From contig LNEO01000197.1 of NCBI GenBank assembly GCA_001465015.1, positions 31,937 through 95,936 on the forward strand: a stretch of DNA of 64,000 nt, given 5' to 3'. Shown here in pieces: positions 8,530 through 17,874 of this stretch. The stretch comes from Deltaproteobacteria bacterium Ga0077539. GTDB taxonomy: Bacteria; Myxococcota_A; Polyangia; Polyangiales; Ga0077539. Below the pieces are notes generated by a model that was given only the letters and a program-made list of their open reading frames with translations, was not told where the DNA came from and did not search any database. Both the position numbers and the translations under genes were made by a program. Positions within the stretch are counted from its first letter, which is position 1, and each line of letters opens with the position of its first letter.

Positions 8530-9488
8530 GCGCGAGCGAGCCGTTCGACCTCGACGCGATCGTCGCGCGAACCTTTCGGACCGCTCGTCCCAAGCTGGCT
8601 TCTGCGTTGACGTGCGTGCTCGCGATGCCCGAAGACCTCGCGCGCTCCGCAGCGCAGTCCACCCCCGAGTGGAACGACCGCACGGGCTGGCTCTCTTGGA
8701 CCGATCCCGCCGTCGGTCCCCAGCGCTTTCGCCTCGATCGCGGCCACTTCGATCCCGCGTCCGCGTGGGAGGCCGTCGTGTCGCACGAGCTCGTCCCCGA
8801 GTCGTGGTTCGACGACCCGTCTCGACGGTTCATCACTCGCTCGCTGGGTCGGGCGCTGCTCGATCGATCGATGGCGCCGCGGCGTCTCCCGCATCCGCAC
8901 ACGCTCCGAGCCTGCGTCGTCGCGGCGGCCAACGCCTCGTCGATGATCGCCGCCGAGCGCCTCTGCATCGAAGCCTGGACCGCGCTTCGTCCTTGGTCGA
9001 ATCGTTCGGCGACCCCTTCGTTTCTCTGGCAGTTCGATGACGAGGCGTTCTTCGCGCAACGTTGGCAACGCTTCGCGCTGCATGGCGCTGCAGAAGCGAC
9101 CGATCAGCGCGACGACGTCGCGCTTCGCAGCGATGACCGGATCGGCGTCCGCGCCACGCTCGAGGTCGATCGCGCCGCGCAGGCGCTCGCGCAGGCGGTC
9201 GGAGTGCTTGCGTCGCTGTCGGCGTCGCGCGCGGTAGAGCGCTCGCTCGCTCCGTACGAGCGTCTTTCGTACTCGATCGTGGCCGAGGCAAACCGCTGGG
9301 CCGAGGCCGAGGCGCGCGATGAGCGCATCCGCAACACGGCGTCGATCGATCCCTCGCTCTCCGCGCTCGAAAGCGTCGCGTTCTCGTCGCTGCCCAACCC
9401 ATTTGCTCCGCTGGCCGAGGTGTTCTCTCAGGGGTTCGTCGTCGCGGCGCTCTTTCCCGTCGTTCATATCGTGGTGTGCGAAGACTGA
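8526..9488 (+). CDS. Hypothetical protein
   Basis: A 320-residue soluble protein starting at an ATGA overlap with the lipoprotein gene. It has no signal peptide. Alternating Ala-rich helices and Trp-containing segments (NDRTGWLSWTDPAVGPQRF, PSFLWQFDDEAFFAQRWQRF) suggest a folded globular protein. I recognise no motif. Coupling to an exported lipoprotein suggests that they are made together, not what it does. Minus-strand ORFs over it are Arg-rich shadows. Confidence 0.6.
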   Translation: MSASEPFDLDAIVARTFRTARPKLASALTCVLAMPEDLARSAAQSTPEWNDRTGWLSWTDPAVGPQRFRLDRGHFDPASAWEAVVSHELVPESWFDDPSRRFITRSLGRALLDRSMAPRRLPHPHTLRACVVAAANASSMIAAERLCIEAWTALRPWSNRSATPSFLWQFDDEAFFAQRWQRFALHGAAEATDQRDDVALRSDDRIGVRATLEVDRAAQALAQAVGVLASLSASRAVERSLAPYERLSYSIVAEANRWAEAEARDERIRNTASIDPSLSALESVAFSSLPNPFAPLAEVFSQGFVVAALFPVVHIVVCED

Positions 9489-9535
9489 CCGAGGCGCTTG
9501 TGCGCACGTGGCATCGCGGAGTACTGGGTGTTGGC

Positions 9536-10951
9536 ATGAATCGTTTTGGGCGCATCCGCGGTGCAATCGTGGTCGGATCTACGTTGGGCGCATCGATGTG
9601 GCTCGGCGCGTGCGGGCCCGAACGTGCGACGGGCGACGTCGTGGTGCTCGACGCGCGCACGGACGTGGCGTCGGACGCCAGTGACTCGCAGTCGCCCGAC
9701 GTGATGGCCGACGTCGCGCCCGAGGCCGCCGCGCCTTGCCCGATCAACGGCGTCGAGGTCTCGGGCACCATCCTCGCGCCCAACGGTGAGGACCCGATCG
9801 CTGGAGCCGTCGTGTACCTGGCCCGCTCGCGGCCAACTCCGCAGGCGCCTGGCGTAAGCTGCGATCGCTGCGAGCTGCCCGCAGACGTCCTCGCGTATTC
9901 GGTCAGCGACGCGCAGGGGCGCTGGGCGTTTCTCAGGGGAATCAACGAGTCGGGCTCGTTCTTCCTCGTTGTGCAGAAGGGTCGATTTCGCCGCGTGGTC
10001 CCGTTCGACGCGGTCGCGTGCATGCCGCGCACGGTCGCGCCCGCGATGACCCGGCTTCCTGGCTCGCGCGCGGAGGGAGAGATCCCGCGCATCCTCGTTG
10101 CTTCAGGAGCGAGCGTCGAGCAGATGGACCGTCCGGCGACCGGCGACTGGACCTACGACGACATCGCGCGCGTCCTTCGTCGCATCGGGATCACAGAGTT
10201 CGACCGCTCCGAACCGTGTCGCCGCGCGACGACCACGACGGACATCACGCAGGTCGCAAACTGCCCGTTCGGTGGGATCCTCGCCAACCCGACGAACCTC
10301 AACAACTACAACGTCGTCGTCGCGCCGTGCGGCGCGCTCGGCTTCAACCGAAGCTGGCAGGTCCTCGATCACGCGCCCAATCGGGTGATCCCGACCAATG
10401 TTCGCGATTGGCTGCGGCGCGGCGGCCGGCTGTACACGTCGGACACGGCGTACGGACTGCTCGCTCGCTCGGTGCCGCAGGTCGCCACGTTCGCTGGTGG
10501 AACGACGCTCACGATGGGCCGCGACCCCGCGAACATCGGCTTCGGCGATCGCCCGCCCGCGGGCCGCACGTACACGGGTCGCGTGACCGACATGCCGCTT
10601 CGCTCGTGGCTCACCGATCGAGGCTCGCTCGCCATGAACGGGAGCATCAGCCTCACAGGGTTCATCTCGCCGTGGGTCGCGATCGACACCGTTCCGATGA
10701 CCACCAGGACCGTCGTCGACGCCGAGGTCGAGTGGTTTACTGCGATTCCCGACACGCCGATGGCCGCAGGCCGACGCCCGCTCACGATCAGCGCCGACGT
10801 GACCGAAGGCGGAGGCTGCGGCCGCATCGTGTTCTCGTCGTACGAGGTCGACAATCGAAGCGCCTCGCCGACCGCGCCTCTCACGCCGCAAGAGCGCGTG
10901 CTCGAATACATGGTCTTCGAGCTGGGCGGGTGCCTCCAGACCCCGGGATGA
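9536..10951 (+). CDS. Hypothetical lipoprotein with Asp/Ala/Val linker
   Basis: A 471-residue lipoprotein. I prefer the ATG at 9536 over 9476 because the signal peptide RGAIVVGSTLGASMWLGAC ends in a good lipobox (LGAC). The mature protein opens with an acidic linker (VVVLDARTDVASDASDSQS), then a carboxypeptidase-regulatory-like beta domain (VSGTILAPNGEDPIAGAVVY) with paired cysteines. The C-terminal part includes RDWLRRGGRLYTSDTAYGLL, suggesting a Rossmann-like or glutamine-amidotransferase-like fold, which is a weak call. The architecture parallels the metalloprotease-like lipoprotein upstream. The stop overlaps the next ATG (ATGA). Confidence 0.7.
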   Translation: MNRFGRIRGAIVVGSTLGASMWLGACGPERATGDVVVLDARTDVASDASDSQSPDVMADVAPEAAAPCPINGVEVSGTILAPNGEDPIAGAVVYLARSRPTPQAPGVSCDRCELPADVLAYSVSDAQGRWAFLRGINESGSFFLVVQKGRFRRVVPFDAVACMPRTVAPAMTRLPGSRAEGEIPRILVASGASVEQMDRPATGDWTYDDIARVLRRIGITEFDRSEPCRRATTTTDITQVANCPFGGILANPTNLNNYNVVVAPCGALGFNRSWQVLDHAPNRVIPTNVRDWLRRGGRLYTSDTAYGLLARSVPQVATFAGGTTLTMGRDPANIGFGDRPPAGRTYTGRVTDMPLRSWLTDRGSLAMNGSISLTGFISPWVAIDTVPMTTRTVVDAEVEWFTAIPDTPMAAGRRPLTISADVTEGGGCGRIVFSSYEVDNRSASPTAPLTPQERVLEYMVFELGGCLQTPG

Positions 10952-11820
10952 CCCTCGCGGCGCTCGATGCGGTGCTCCGCGAGCTTCTCGTTGCGGGCCC
11001 GAGCTCCCTGTCGCCGATCGAGCGCAGCATCGCCTTCGCGTCGCTGCGTGACGAAGCGCTCCCGCCGCGCGCTGCCCGAGCGCTCGATGAGCTCGTCACG
11101 ACAGGCGCCGCCTCTGCGCTTCTCGACCTGTGCGCCTGGGTCCAATCGAGCAGGTGGGCTCGGGCACAGCTCGCGACGGCGCGGGGCGAGCTCGCGCCAG
11201 CGATCGTGTCCAGCGACGGTGGGCCCGCGGCCGTCTCGCTCGACGATCGTCCGTTCGAGCAGTGGATTCGCGTCGTTTCGGAGAGAGATGGCGACGACGC
11301 GCGGCGCGCAATTTCGCTGCTCGCGACGGCGGATCCTGCCTGGCTCGACGGGCTGCTCGCGGCGCTCGAACGCACGCACGACGCTCCGGGGGATCGCGCC
11401 CGATGGCTGCTCGCGCCGCTTCGATCGATGGCCCCACGCGCGCCGTTGACCGAGCGGCTCTTCCGCTGGCTCGAGCGCGCTCCGTCCGTCTGGCGCGGCT
11501 CTCTCCTCGTGGCGCTGTCTCGATCGGACGAAGTCGACACCGACCCATTCGAAAGAGAAGCGTCGAAGGGAATCGACGATCCCGACCATCGCTCGCTCGT
11601 CCTCGGCGCAACGCTCGATCGCGCGCCCGAACGTGGCGTCAGGATCGCGTTCGCGTGGCTCGCTGCGGGGGGTCACATCGATCGATCGACGCACCTTCGG
11701 GCGCTCGAGGCTGCGGTGATGCGGTTTGTTCCCGAGGCCCCGGCGCTCGCCGCGCGACGCCTCCAGGATGGTCCGTTCGCTTGGGAGGTCGACAGACTCG
11801 AGCGAATCGCTCGACATTGA
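10948..11820 (+). CDS. Hypothetical helical-repeat protein
   Basis: A 290-residue soluble protein starting at the ATG at 10948, which overlaps the upstream stop; the track ORF start at 10018 lies inside the preceding gene. The sequence is a run of Ala/Leu/Arg-rich helices (ALDAVLRELLVAGPSSL, ALPPRAARALDELVTTG, RAPERGVRIAFAWLAAGG) with HEAT-like spacing. No catalytic motif is visible. It probably shares an operon with the lipoprotein upstream. Confidence 0.6.
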   Translation: MTLAALDAVLRELLVAGPSSLSPIERSIAFASLRDEALPPRAARALDELVTTGAASALLDLCAWVQSSRWARAQLATARGELAPAIVSSDGGPAAVSLDDRPFEQWIRVVSERDGDDARRAISLLATADPAWLDGLLAALERTHDAPGDRARWLLAPLRSMAPRAPLTERLFRWLERAPSVWRGSLLVALSRSDEVDTDPFEREASKGIDDPDHRSLVLGATLDRAPERGVRIAFAWLAAGGHIDRSTHLRALEAAVMRFVPEAPALAARRLQDGPFAWEVDRLERIARH

Positions 11821-11869
11821 TGGTCGCGAGGGTTTCTTGTCGCCGCGGCTTCTGCGATCCTTGCAGCTC

Positions 11870-12499
11870 ATGGTGAATCGGGAGTCGAAGAAGACGCGGG
11901 TCGGATACGGGTTCCCACACGAGGGCCCGCAGAACCTCGGCGGAGAGATCGAACGCGAAGCTCCTCCCGCACCACCCAGCATCCAACCCGAGTTGCCGAG
12001 CGCGCTGCGAAGCCCGGTGCCTGCAGCGGCGCCCCCAGCAGCGCAACCAGAGCCGCCAGGGCAGGGAGTCACCGTCAAAGGCGCTCCGCCGATCGAGGTC
12101 GAATACATCCGCGAGACCGACGCATCGGTCTCTCCGTCCGCGGCGGTCGTGCTCGAGATCTGGACGCGAAACCGCATCTATCACGTCGACGCCAACCTCA
12201 CGTGCGTCGCCGTCGTGACGCGAGGAACCGGCGCCCCCGAAGAGCACCACACGCTCAAGGGGACGCGGCTGACGGGCGGTCAACGTCGCAGCCGTTCGAC
12301 GATGGCGATCGAGATCGTCGTGCCGTTTCCTGTGCCGGGCACCGAGGCGGTCTTCAAGCACGCAGGCAAGCGCGGCGCGCAGTACGGGCAGACTTCGACA
12401 GTCGAGCGCGTGATCCTTCGCGTGCGAAAGATCGTCGTCGGCGCGACTGGCGCCGAGCCAGCGTGGGACGAGATCACCGGGCGATTTCAGATTCGCTGA
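11870..12499 (+). CDS. Hypothetical protein
   Basis: A 209-residue protein. I chose the ATG at 11870 (MVNRESKKTRVGYGFP); the earlier track start overlaps the preceding gene. A Pro/Ala-rich stretch (residues about 30-65) precedes a beta-rich domain (AAVVLEIWTRNRIYHVDANL, EIVVPFPVPGTEAVF). No signal peptide is visible. It converges with the SDR gene with four bases between stops. Unrecognised family. Confidence 0.6.
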   Translation: MVNRESKKTRVGYGFPHEGPQNLGGEIEREAPPAPPSIQPELPSALRSPVPAAAPPAAQPEPPGQGVTVKGAPPIEVEYIRETDASVSPSAAVVLEIWTRNRIYHVDANLTCVAVVTRGTGAPEEHHTLKGTRLTGGQRRSRSTMAIEIVVPFPVPGTEAVFKHAGKRGAQYGQTSTVERVILRVRKIVVGATGAEPAWDEITGRFQIR

Positions 12500-12503
12500 C
12501 GAC

Positions 12504-13304
12504 CTACTCGCGGCGGGCCCACTGCACGATTCGGTCGACCACAGCGGGGGCTGCGCGTGCGACGCGCCAGAGCGCCTTGCTTCCGACGTCGACGAGCGTG
12601 ATCCACTCGCGGCTCTTGAAGTCCTCGATCGAAGCGCTGACGATCTCTTCCGCCGAATACAGCTTCGAGAGCTTGTAGACGGGCGGCTTTCTGGGGAGCT
12701 TTTGCACCATCGGCGTGTCGCCCGGCGGAGGACACAACACCTTGACGTCGACGGGCTCGTCGCCGAGCTCGTCGCGAAGCGACTGCGCAAACCCCACCAC
12801 GGCGTGCTTGCTCGCGCAGTACCCCGCGAGCTCAGGAAACCCGCGAAGCCCCGCCACGCTCGCCACGAGCAGCAACGTCGCGCGCGCCGCTGCGCTGCCT
12901 GTCTCTCGAAGAAACGGCAGCGTCGCGAGCGCCACGTGGATCGAACCGAGCGCGTTGACCTCGAGCATCGCTCGGTAGTCCGCTGGCGCGAGGGACTGCG
13001 CGGGTCCGACCCGTAGAATTCCGGCGCAGTGAATGACGTGCGCGATGCGCCCAACGGTCGCGCGAGTCCTCGCGGCGGCCTCTTGCACGGCGTCCGGGTC
13101 GGACACGTCGACGACCTCGCGGTGCGCGTGCGGGCAGCCCGCCAGCGCGCACGTCGCGTCCAAACCGTTTACGTCGCGGTCCCAGAGGGCGACCCGCTCG
13201 CCGCGCTGCACGAGCTGCCGCGCGAACTCGCGGCCGAACCCGCTGGCCGCGCCGGTGACGAGATATGCGCCCGCTGCGAGCGCCCGCTTCGATCGAGGGG
13301 CCAT
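12504..13304 (-). CDS. SDR-family NAD(P)-dependent oxidoreductase
   Basis: A classical short-chain dehydrogenase/reductase, 266 residues. The nucleotide-binding TGAASGFG lies near residue 18, the structural NALGS near 118, the catalytic Ser in LLVASVAGLRG near 146 and the catalytic YCASK near 160. The acidic residue after beta-2 (ALWDRDV) favours NAD(H) over NADPH, which is inference. The C-terminus (SREWITLVDVGSKALWRVAR) resembles SDRs acting on lipid or alkyl substrates, but the substrate is unknown. The divergent neighbour is a secreted MYXO-CTERM protein. Confidence 0.9.
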   Translation of the reverse strand: MAPRSKRALAAGAYLVTGAASGFGREFARQLVQRGERVALWDRDVNGLDATCALAGCPHAHREVVDVSDPDAVQEAAARTRATVGRIAHVIHCAGILRVGPAQSLAPADYRAMLEVNALGSIHVALATLPFLRETGSAAARATLLLVASVAGLRGFPELAGYCASKHAVVGFAQSLRDELGDEPVDVKVLCPPPGDTPMVQKLPRKPPVYKLSKLYSAEEIVSASIEDFKSREWITLVDVGSKALWRVARAAPAVVDRIVQWARRE

Positions 13305-13410
13305 CTTCGCGGTGATAGCGCATGCCGCGGTGAACCGACGAGTTTTCGAGCGAGTTACGACGGCGACCTCCCCTCAAATCGACGCGGCGATCCGTGGTAG
13401 AGCGTGGGGT

Positions 13411-14265
13411 ATGAAGTTCAAACTTGCGTCCTTGGCGCTCGCTGCCGCGGTCTCGAGCGCTCCGGTCGTTGCCTCGGCGTACAGCGAAGGCATCACCGGT
13501 CGCGCGGTCTCGGGATGTCTCGGGATCATCCCGACGTGCCACAACGACACGATGGGCCGGCGCGACGGAGCGATGGTCGCGATCGAGGGACCGATGTCCG
13601 TCGCTGCGGGTTCGCGGACCACCTTCACGCTTCGCGTCGCGCGAACGGACATGGGCACGCTCGGCGGAGGCGGGCTCGACGTGATCGCCTCGGGTGGAGC
13701 GCTCCGCGCCAACGCGCCCAACACACGACTGACGGGCTGCGAGCTCACCCACAGCGCGCTGATCGTCCCGGCGATGATGGGCGCGACCGAGCTGCGAATC
13801 CCCTTCGATTTCATCGCGCCCGCGAGCTCGACCACCGTCACCCTGTCGGCCGCTGGCAACGCAGTCGACGGCAACGGGCTCATTCGCGGAATGCCCGGTC
13901 AAACCGGCGACCAATGGGGAACGGCGACGCTCGCCGTCACGGTCACCGGCGTCTCGGACGGCGGCGGCGTGTGCCCCGATCCGTCGGACGTCGTCGTCGC
14001 TGACGCCGCGGACGCATCGGATGTCGCGGACGTCGTCACCGACGAAATCGCGCCGTTGCCCGACGTCGTGGCGCCAGACGGCGCGGACGGATCCGTCAAC
14101 GACACCGGCAGCGAGAGCGGCCCGCCGCGGCCTGGCTGCGCGTGTCGCGCTGGCGCCACGAACGGAGCGCGCGACAACGCCCCGTTCGCGATCGCCGCGC
14201 TCGCGCTGGGCCTCGCCGGTCGCCGCCGTCGTCGCGCTCGCGCCGTGCGAGCCAGCGAAGGCTAA
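13411..14265 (+). CDS. Secreted protein with MYXO-CTERM-type C-terminus
   Basis: A 284-residue exported protein. The ATG at 13411 gives a clean signal peptide (KFKLASLALAAAVSSAPVVASA) and then YSEGITGRAVSGCLG, reminiscent of the MXAN_6652 family of Myxococcota. A beta-rich domain follows (residues about 50-175), then an Asp/Val/Ala-rich linker (DVVVADAADASDVADVV). The tail has a Cys-x-Cys motif (PGCACRAG), a hydrophobic helix (FAIAALALGLAG) and a terminal Arg cluster (RRRRRAR), matching the MYXO-CTERM sorting signal. It is probably surface-anchored. No enzymatic motif is visible. Confidence 0.8.
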   Translation: MKFKLASLALAAAVSSAPVVASAYSEGITGRAVSGCLGIIPTCHNDTMGRRDGAMVAIEGPMSVAAGSRTTFTLRVARTDMGTLGGGGLDVIASGGALRANAPNTRLTGCELTHSALIVPAMMGATELRIPFDFIAPASSTTVTLSAAGNAVDGNGLIRGMPGQTGDQWGTATLAVTVTGVSDGGGVCPDPSDVVVADAADASDVADVVTDEIAPLPDVVAPDGADGSVNDTGSESGPPRPGCACRAGATNGARDNAPFAIAALALGLAGRRRRRARAVRASEG

Positions 14266-14358
14266 ACCTGGACGGATGACATGCGAGCTCGCGCACGCAC
14301 ATGGTTTCAAGATTCCAGCGATCGAGCAGCGCATCAGCCCGCGGCGGAGCGCGGATAA

Positions 14359-15762
14359 GTGCATCGACGGGTCCTCGACCCGACGGCGACGCGCGATACC
14401 GCCGCGTCTGCGGCGCTCGCCGCGACGGTGAGCTCGATCGTCGCCTGGTCGCTCGGAGCCCCGTTCGCTGAAGACTGGGACGGCGTCGGTTTCGCGCTCG
14501 CGTCGCGCGGGATCGACCTCGCGCAGTTTCGTCCGCATCCGCCCGGCTATCCAACGTACGCGTTCGCGTCGCGCTCCCTCGGAGCGCTCGGCGTGTCGCT
14601 CGACGCGATGCCTCGCGCTCTCTCGGCGTTGAGCGCCATCGGCATCGCCGCGTTTGCCGCGGGGATCGCGCTCTTTCTCTGGCGCTCTCCTTCCCCGTGG
14701 TGGCGGCGCTCGCTGCTCGCGGCGCTCGTCGCGCTCGCCGTCCCCGGAACGCTCCGCCTCGCCACCTCGGTCGGCCCCACGTCTCTCGCGCTCGGCGCGT
14801 GGACGCTCGCGCTCGGCGTCGCCAGCGCTCGGCCCGAACGGTGGCTGCTCGCGGGCTCGCTCTTGGGGGTCTCGCTCGCGTCCAGGCCGACCGACCTCGT
14901 CGCGATCGCCGCCGCGACCGTCGCGCTGTGGCCGAATCGCGCGCCGCTCGGGCGCACCGCGGTCGTCTCCGTCGCCGCCGCGGGTAGTTTGCATCTCCCG
15001 TTGATTTGGGGTGTCGGTATTCGAGACTACTTCGCGCTCGCGCTCACCCATGGCGCCGGGCACTTCGACCGCGTCAGCGCCAGCGCCGGCGGTGTCTCGA
15101 CGAGACTCGCGACGATCGCCGCGTATGCCACCGAGCGCCCGCAGCTCGCGGGGCTCTTCGTCGCGATCCCGCTCGTCGCGATGGCCGTGTCGCCTCTCGC
15201 TCGAGCCCCCGCCGCTCGCCGCGCGCGAGTCGCGCTCGGCGCCGTCACGTGCGTCGCGTGGTGGTGCGTCGCGCAGCCAGCGATGGTCGAACGACACCTC
15301 TCGTGGCTCGCCGCGTTGTTGGCCGTCGGGCTCGCTTCTGCGCTCGACGCGCGAGACGCCTTCGCCGCGCGCGGCGCTCGCGCGCTCCGCGGGGTCGCGC
15401 TCGGGCTTCTGCTCGTGACGTCGTCGTGCGGCGCTCGCGCAGCGATCGAGAGACAGAGGCTCGCTCCTGCGGCCGTGCAAGTGGCTGCGTTTGTGCGCGG
15501 GTCTCGGGCGCCGCTCTTCGGCGCGCGTCAGGCGCGAGCCGCAGAGCTCGAGGGCGTCGAAGTGCACGTCGCGCGCTACGAAGGTGAGGTGTGGAGCACT
15601 CTCTCGCGAATGCAACGACTGCCGTCCGTCGTGTGGCTCACGGACGAGGTCGAGCCCTGGCCGGCGAATGCGATCTCTGCGCAGCGATTCTGCGGCCCAC
15701 GGTCATCTCGCGCAGAGCCGCAGTGCCTTCGCGTTCGGGCGATCCATCCCCGCGAGCCGTGA
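14359..15762 (+). CDS. Multi-pass membrane protein, GT-C/GT39-like glycosyltransferase
   Basis: A 467-residue integral membrane protein with about nine to ten hydrophobic segments, starting at GTG 14359. After the first membrane helix there is an acidic loop (FAEDWDGVGFALASRGIDLA) followed by RPHPPGYPTYAF. That pattern resembles GT-C glycosyltransferases that use polyprenyl-linked sugars. The soluble C-terminal tail ends with several Cys and Arg residues. Substrate and acceptor are unknown. It converges on the L,D-transpeptidase gene, 75 bases away. Confidence 0.65.
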   Translation: MHRRVLDPTATRDTAASAALAATVSSIVAWSLGAPFAEDWDGVGFALASRGIDLAQFRPHPPGYPTYAFASRSLGALGVSLDAMPRALSALSAIGIAAFAAGIALFLWRSPSPWWRRSLLAALVALAVPGTLRLATSVGPTSLALGAWTLALGVASARPERWLLAGSLLGVSLASRPTDLVAIAAATVALWPNRAPLGRTAVVSVAAAGSLHLPLIWGVGIRDYFALALTHGAGHFDRVSASAGGVSTRLATIAAYATERPQLAGLFVAIPLVAMAVSPLARAPAARRARVALGAVTCVAWWCVAQPAMVERHLSWLAALLAVGLASALDARDAFAARGARALRGVALGLLLVTSSCGARAAIERQRLAPAAVQVAAFVRGSRAPLFGARQARAAELEGVEVHVARYEGEVWSTLSRMQRLPSVVWLTDEVEPWPANAISAQRFCGPRSSRAEPQCLRVRAIHPREP

Positions 15763-15837
15763 TCTCTGCGCAGCTCGCTGACGCGCTCGAAGAACCATCG
15801 ACGCGCACCACAGCCGCCCCGCGCTCAGCCGCTTCGA

Positions 15838-17601
15838 TCAGTGCCCAGGAACGACCCTGGGCCCTCCGCGCTCGCCGAGCGCTTGTCGCTCGTAGTGCAC
15901 ATAGACGCGCGTTCCCGGGCGACCGACGGTGCTGGAGTTGACCCCGTGCCACCCGGTCGGGAGCTGCGGGTCGGACCATTGAAACACCCACCGAGCGTCG
16001 GCGGGCGCCATGTTCACGCAGCCGTGCGAGCGCATGTACCCGAAGAGGTTGTGCCAGAACGCTCCGTGCAGCGCGAAGGAGCCCTCGAAGTACATCACCC
16101 ACGGGACGTCTTCGATCGAGTACGGGCCGTCTCCCGCGCTGTTTCCGTCCATCGTGGTCGTCAGGTGCTTGGCGTAGATGCGAAACGCGCCCTGCACGGT
16201 CTCGTAGTTGCGCTCTTCGTCGTCGCGGTTGCGCCGGCCCGTCGAGACGAGCGTGACGTACACCGGTCGCGCTCCCTCGTACGCGATGAGCATCTGCCGA
16301 TCGAGGTTGACCTCGACCCACTTCTCGGTCGCTCCGATGTCGGCGGGCGGCGCGCTCGTCCTGACCACGCGGAGGTTGCGCTCGCGCAAATAGAAGCCCT
16401 CGCGTGTCTTCAGGTAGTTCTCGCGGCCGATCGAGACAGGCGGGTCCGACGTCAGGTGATACGGCGTCAACCGCGCCGCGCGCTCGCGACGCACCGGCCG
16501 CTGCCCGTCTGGCGACAGGTCGTAGGTGTACCCCTCGAAGGCGACCATGAACGCGAGCGGCAGCGGGTGCTGCTCGTTGAGCACGATGCCTTGAAACGTC
16601 GGCGCGTTGCGCACGGCCGAGGCCGCGCCGCGCTCGATGTAGCCGCCGTTTTGCGTGCGCAAGAAACGTCGTCCCGCCGAGGCCATCTCGCGGTCGATCG
16701 AGATGTACATGCCCGACAACATTCGCCGCAGCAGCGGCGTGCCGGTGGCTCCCTGGAGGTCCTCGATGCGAACGCCAGCGTCTTCCGCCTGTGCTCGCGT
16801 CGCCAGCACCGCGCTGCTGTTGGGCTGCGCGGGCGCCGAGCCTCCATCGGGGATTCCCGTGGTCAAGAGAGCTCCGGTCGTCGAGGCCGCTCCGCCCGCG
16901 ACGCCCGAGTCGCGCACGAGCCCGAATCGCTCGGGTTCGACCTCGCGCATGTCCGCCTCCGACGGCAGCCAGCGGTACATCACCGTCGGCCGATAGGTCG
17001 TCATGTACGGATAGGGCATCGCCTGCAAGTGGTCTGGCTGCGTGGGGCGACGTCCCTCGAGCTCTCGCGCGTCGAGCGTGGTCATCCGATTGAGGCAGAC
17101 GTACCCGCCGCCCTCGACCTCGTACCAACCGCGAGGGCAGCCCGCGCCGTTGCCCAGGCTCGCCGCGCTGCGCAGCGGCAGCGAGGCTCCTGCGCGAAAG
17201 TAGCCGATCTTCGGGCCGTTCCAATCCATTCGCTCGAAGATCGGAACCCAGACCCAGGTCGCGGTGATGGTCGGCCCATTGAAGACGACGCCGCTGTCCG
17301 ACGCGCCAGCGTCGCCCCCAGCGCCCGCGTCGGCGTTCGCCGTCACCCCGCCGTCGCTGTCGAGCGCGTTGGGATCTCGCCGGTCGCCGCTGCGGGGCGT
17401 CGGCGCGCTCGTCGCGGGACCCGCAGACGCGTCGTCATCGCTCGAAGGCTCTCCCGAGCCGTCGAGCGCGGCCGCGTCGCCGTTCGCCGCTCCGTGCACC
17501 GCCGTCCACCACTCGTCCATGCGCGCGCAGCCCGAGAGCGCGGCGGATGCGACGAGGGTCGAAATCGAAATCCTGGCCCGAAATGTCGAGAAACGCTTCA
17601 T
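15838..17601 (-). CDS. L,D-transpeptidase (YkuD) lipoprotein
   Basis: A 587-residue exported enzyme that would form 3-3 crosslinks in peptidoglycan or attach proteins to it. The start at 17601 gives a signal with lipobox LSGC (ISISTLVASAALSGCARMDE). An Asp/Ser/Ala-rich linker follows (residues about 45-120), then two beta regions with Trp/Tyr motifs. The C-terminal YkuD domain starts near WVEVNLDRQMLIAYEG and holds the conserved His (FALHGAFWH) and the catalytic cysteine in RSHGCVNMAP near residue 527. It is unusually long compared with stand-alone YkuD proteins of 150-350 residues. It is divergent from a (QP)n protein. Confidence 0.9.
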   Translation of the reverse strand: MKRFSTFRARISISTLVASAALSGCARMDEWWTAVHGAANGDAAALDGSGEPSSDDDASAGPATSAPTPRSGDRRDPNALDSDGGVTANADAGAGGDAGASDSGVVFNGPTITATWVWVPIFERMDWNGPKIGYFRAGASLPLRSAASLGNGAGCPRGWYEVEGGGYVCLNRMTTLDARELEGRRPTQPDHLQAMPYPYMTTYRPTVMYRWLPSEADMREVEPERFGLVRDSGVAGGAASTTGALLTTGIPDGGSAPAQPNSSAVLATRAQAEDAGVRIEDLQGATGTPLLRRMLSGMYISIDREMASAGRRFLRTQNGGYIERGAASAVRNAPTFQGIVLNEQHPLPLAFMVAFEGYTYDLSPDGQRPVRRERAARLTPYHLTSDPPVSIGRENYLKTREGFYLRERNLRVVRTSAPPADIGATEKWVEVNLDRQMLIAYEGARPVYVTLVSTGRRNRDDEERNYETVQGAFRIYAKHLTTTMDGNSAGDGPYSIEDVPWVMYFEGSFALHGAFWHNLFGYMRSHGCVNMAPADARWVFQWSDPQLPTGWHGVNSSTVGRPGTRVYVHYERQALGERGGPRVVPGH

Positions 17602-17821
17602 GGACGAACCTGCTCGACCGTCGTCGAACCCGCGCGCTTCAGAATTGGAGCTCCCGCAGCGCACGGCGTCGCGTTACAGCCCAACTCCCGACGACGTGCA
17701 ACTTTCTTGCGCATCCGCGACGGCTCTGGAGGGGGACGATCTGCTGGAAGACGTTGCGAAGATCGGGCCGAAGCGCGCTCGACGAATACCAACCGCGGAC
17801 AGCCGTCTGATTTGCACGTGA

Positions 17822-17850
17822 CGGACACGCACTCGACCCGCTGCTACAGT
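17822..17850 (+). promoter_or_regulatory. Possible sigma70-type promoter of the (QP)n gene
   Basis: CGGACA (17822-17827) and TACAGT (17845-17850) each match four of six consensus bases and are 17 bases apart, about 25 bases before the ATG at 17875. The same TACAGT hexamer appears before the next gene. This is weak evidence on its own. Confidence 0.25.
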
Positions 17851-17874
17851 GGCCCCGCGGCCAGGACACCACGG

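Noticed and set aside
12832-15615. 927-codon minus-strand ORF
   Set aside because: Very Arg/Glu-rich shadow over the MYXO-CTERM and glycosyltransferase-like genes.
15841-17874. Long N-terminal extension of the (QP)n ORF in the track
   Set aside because: It lies antisense to the L,D-transpeptidase gene, which has clear motifs and a lipoprotein signal; the true start is at 17875.
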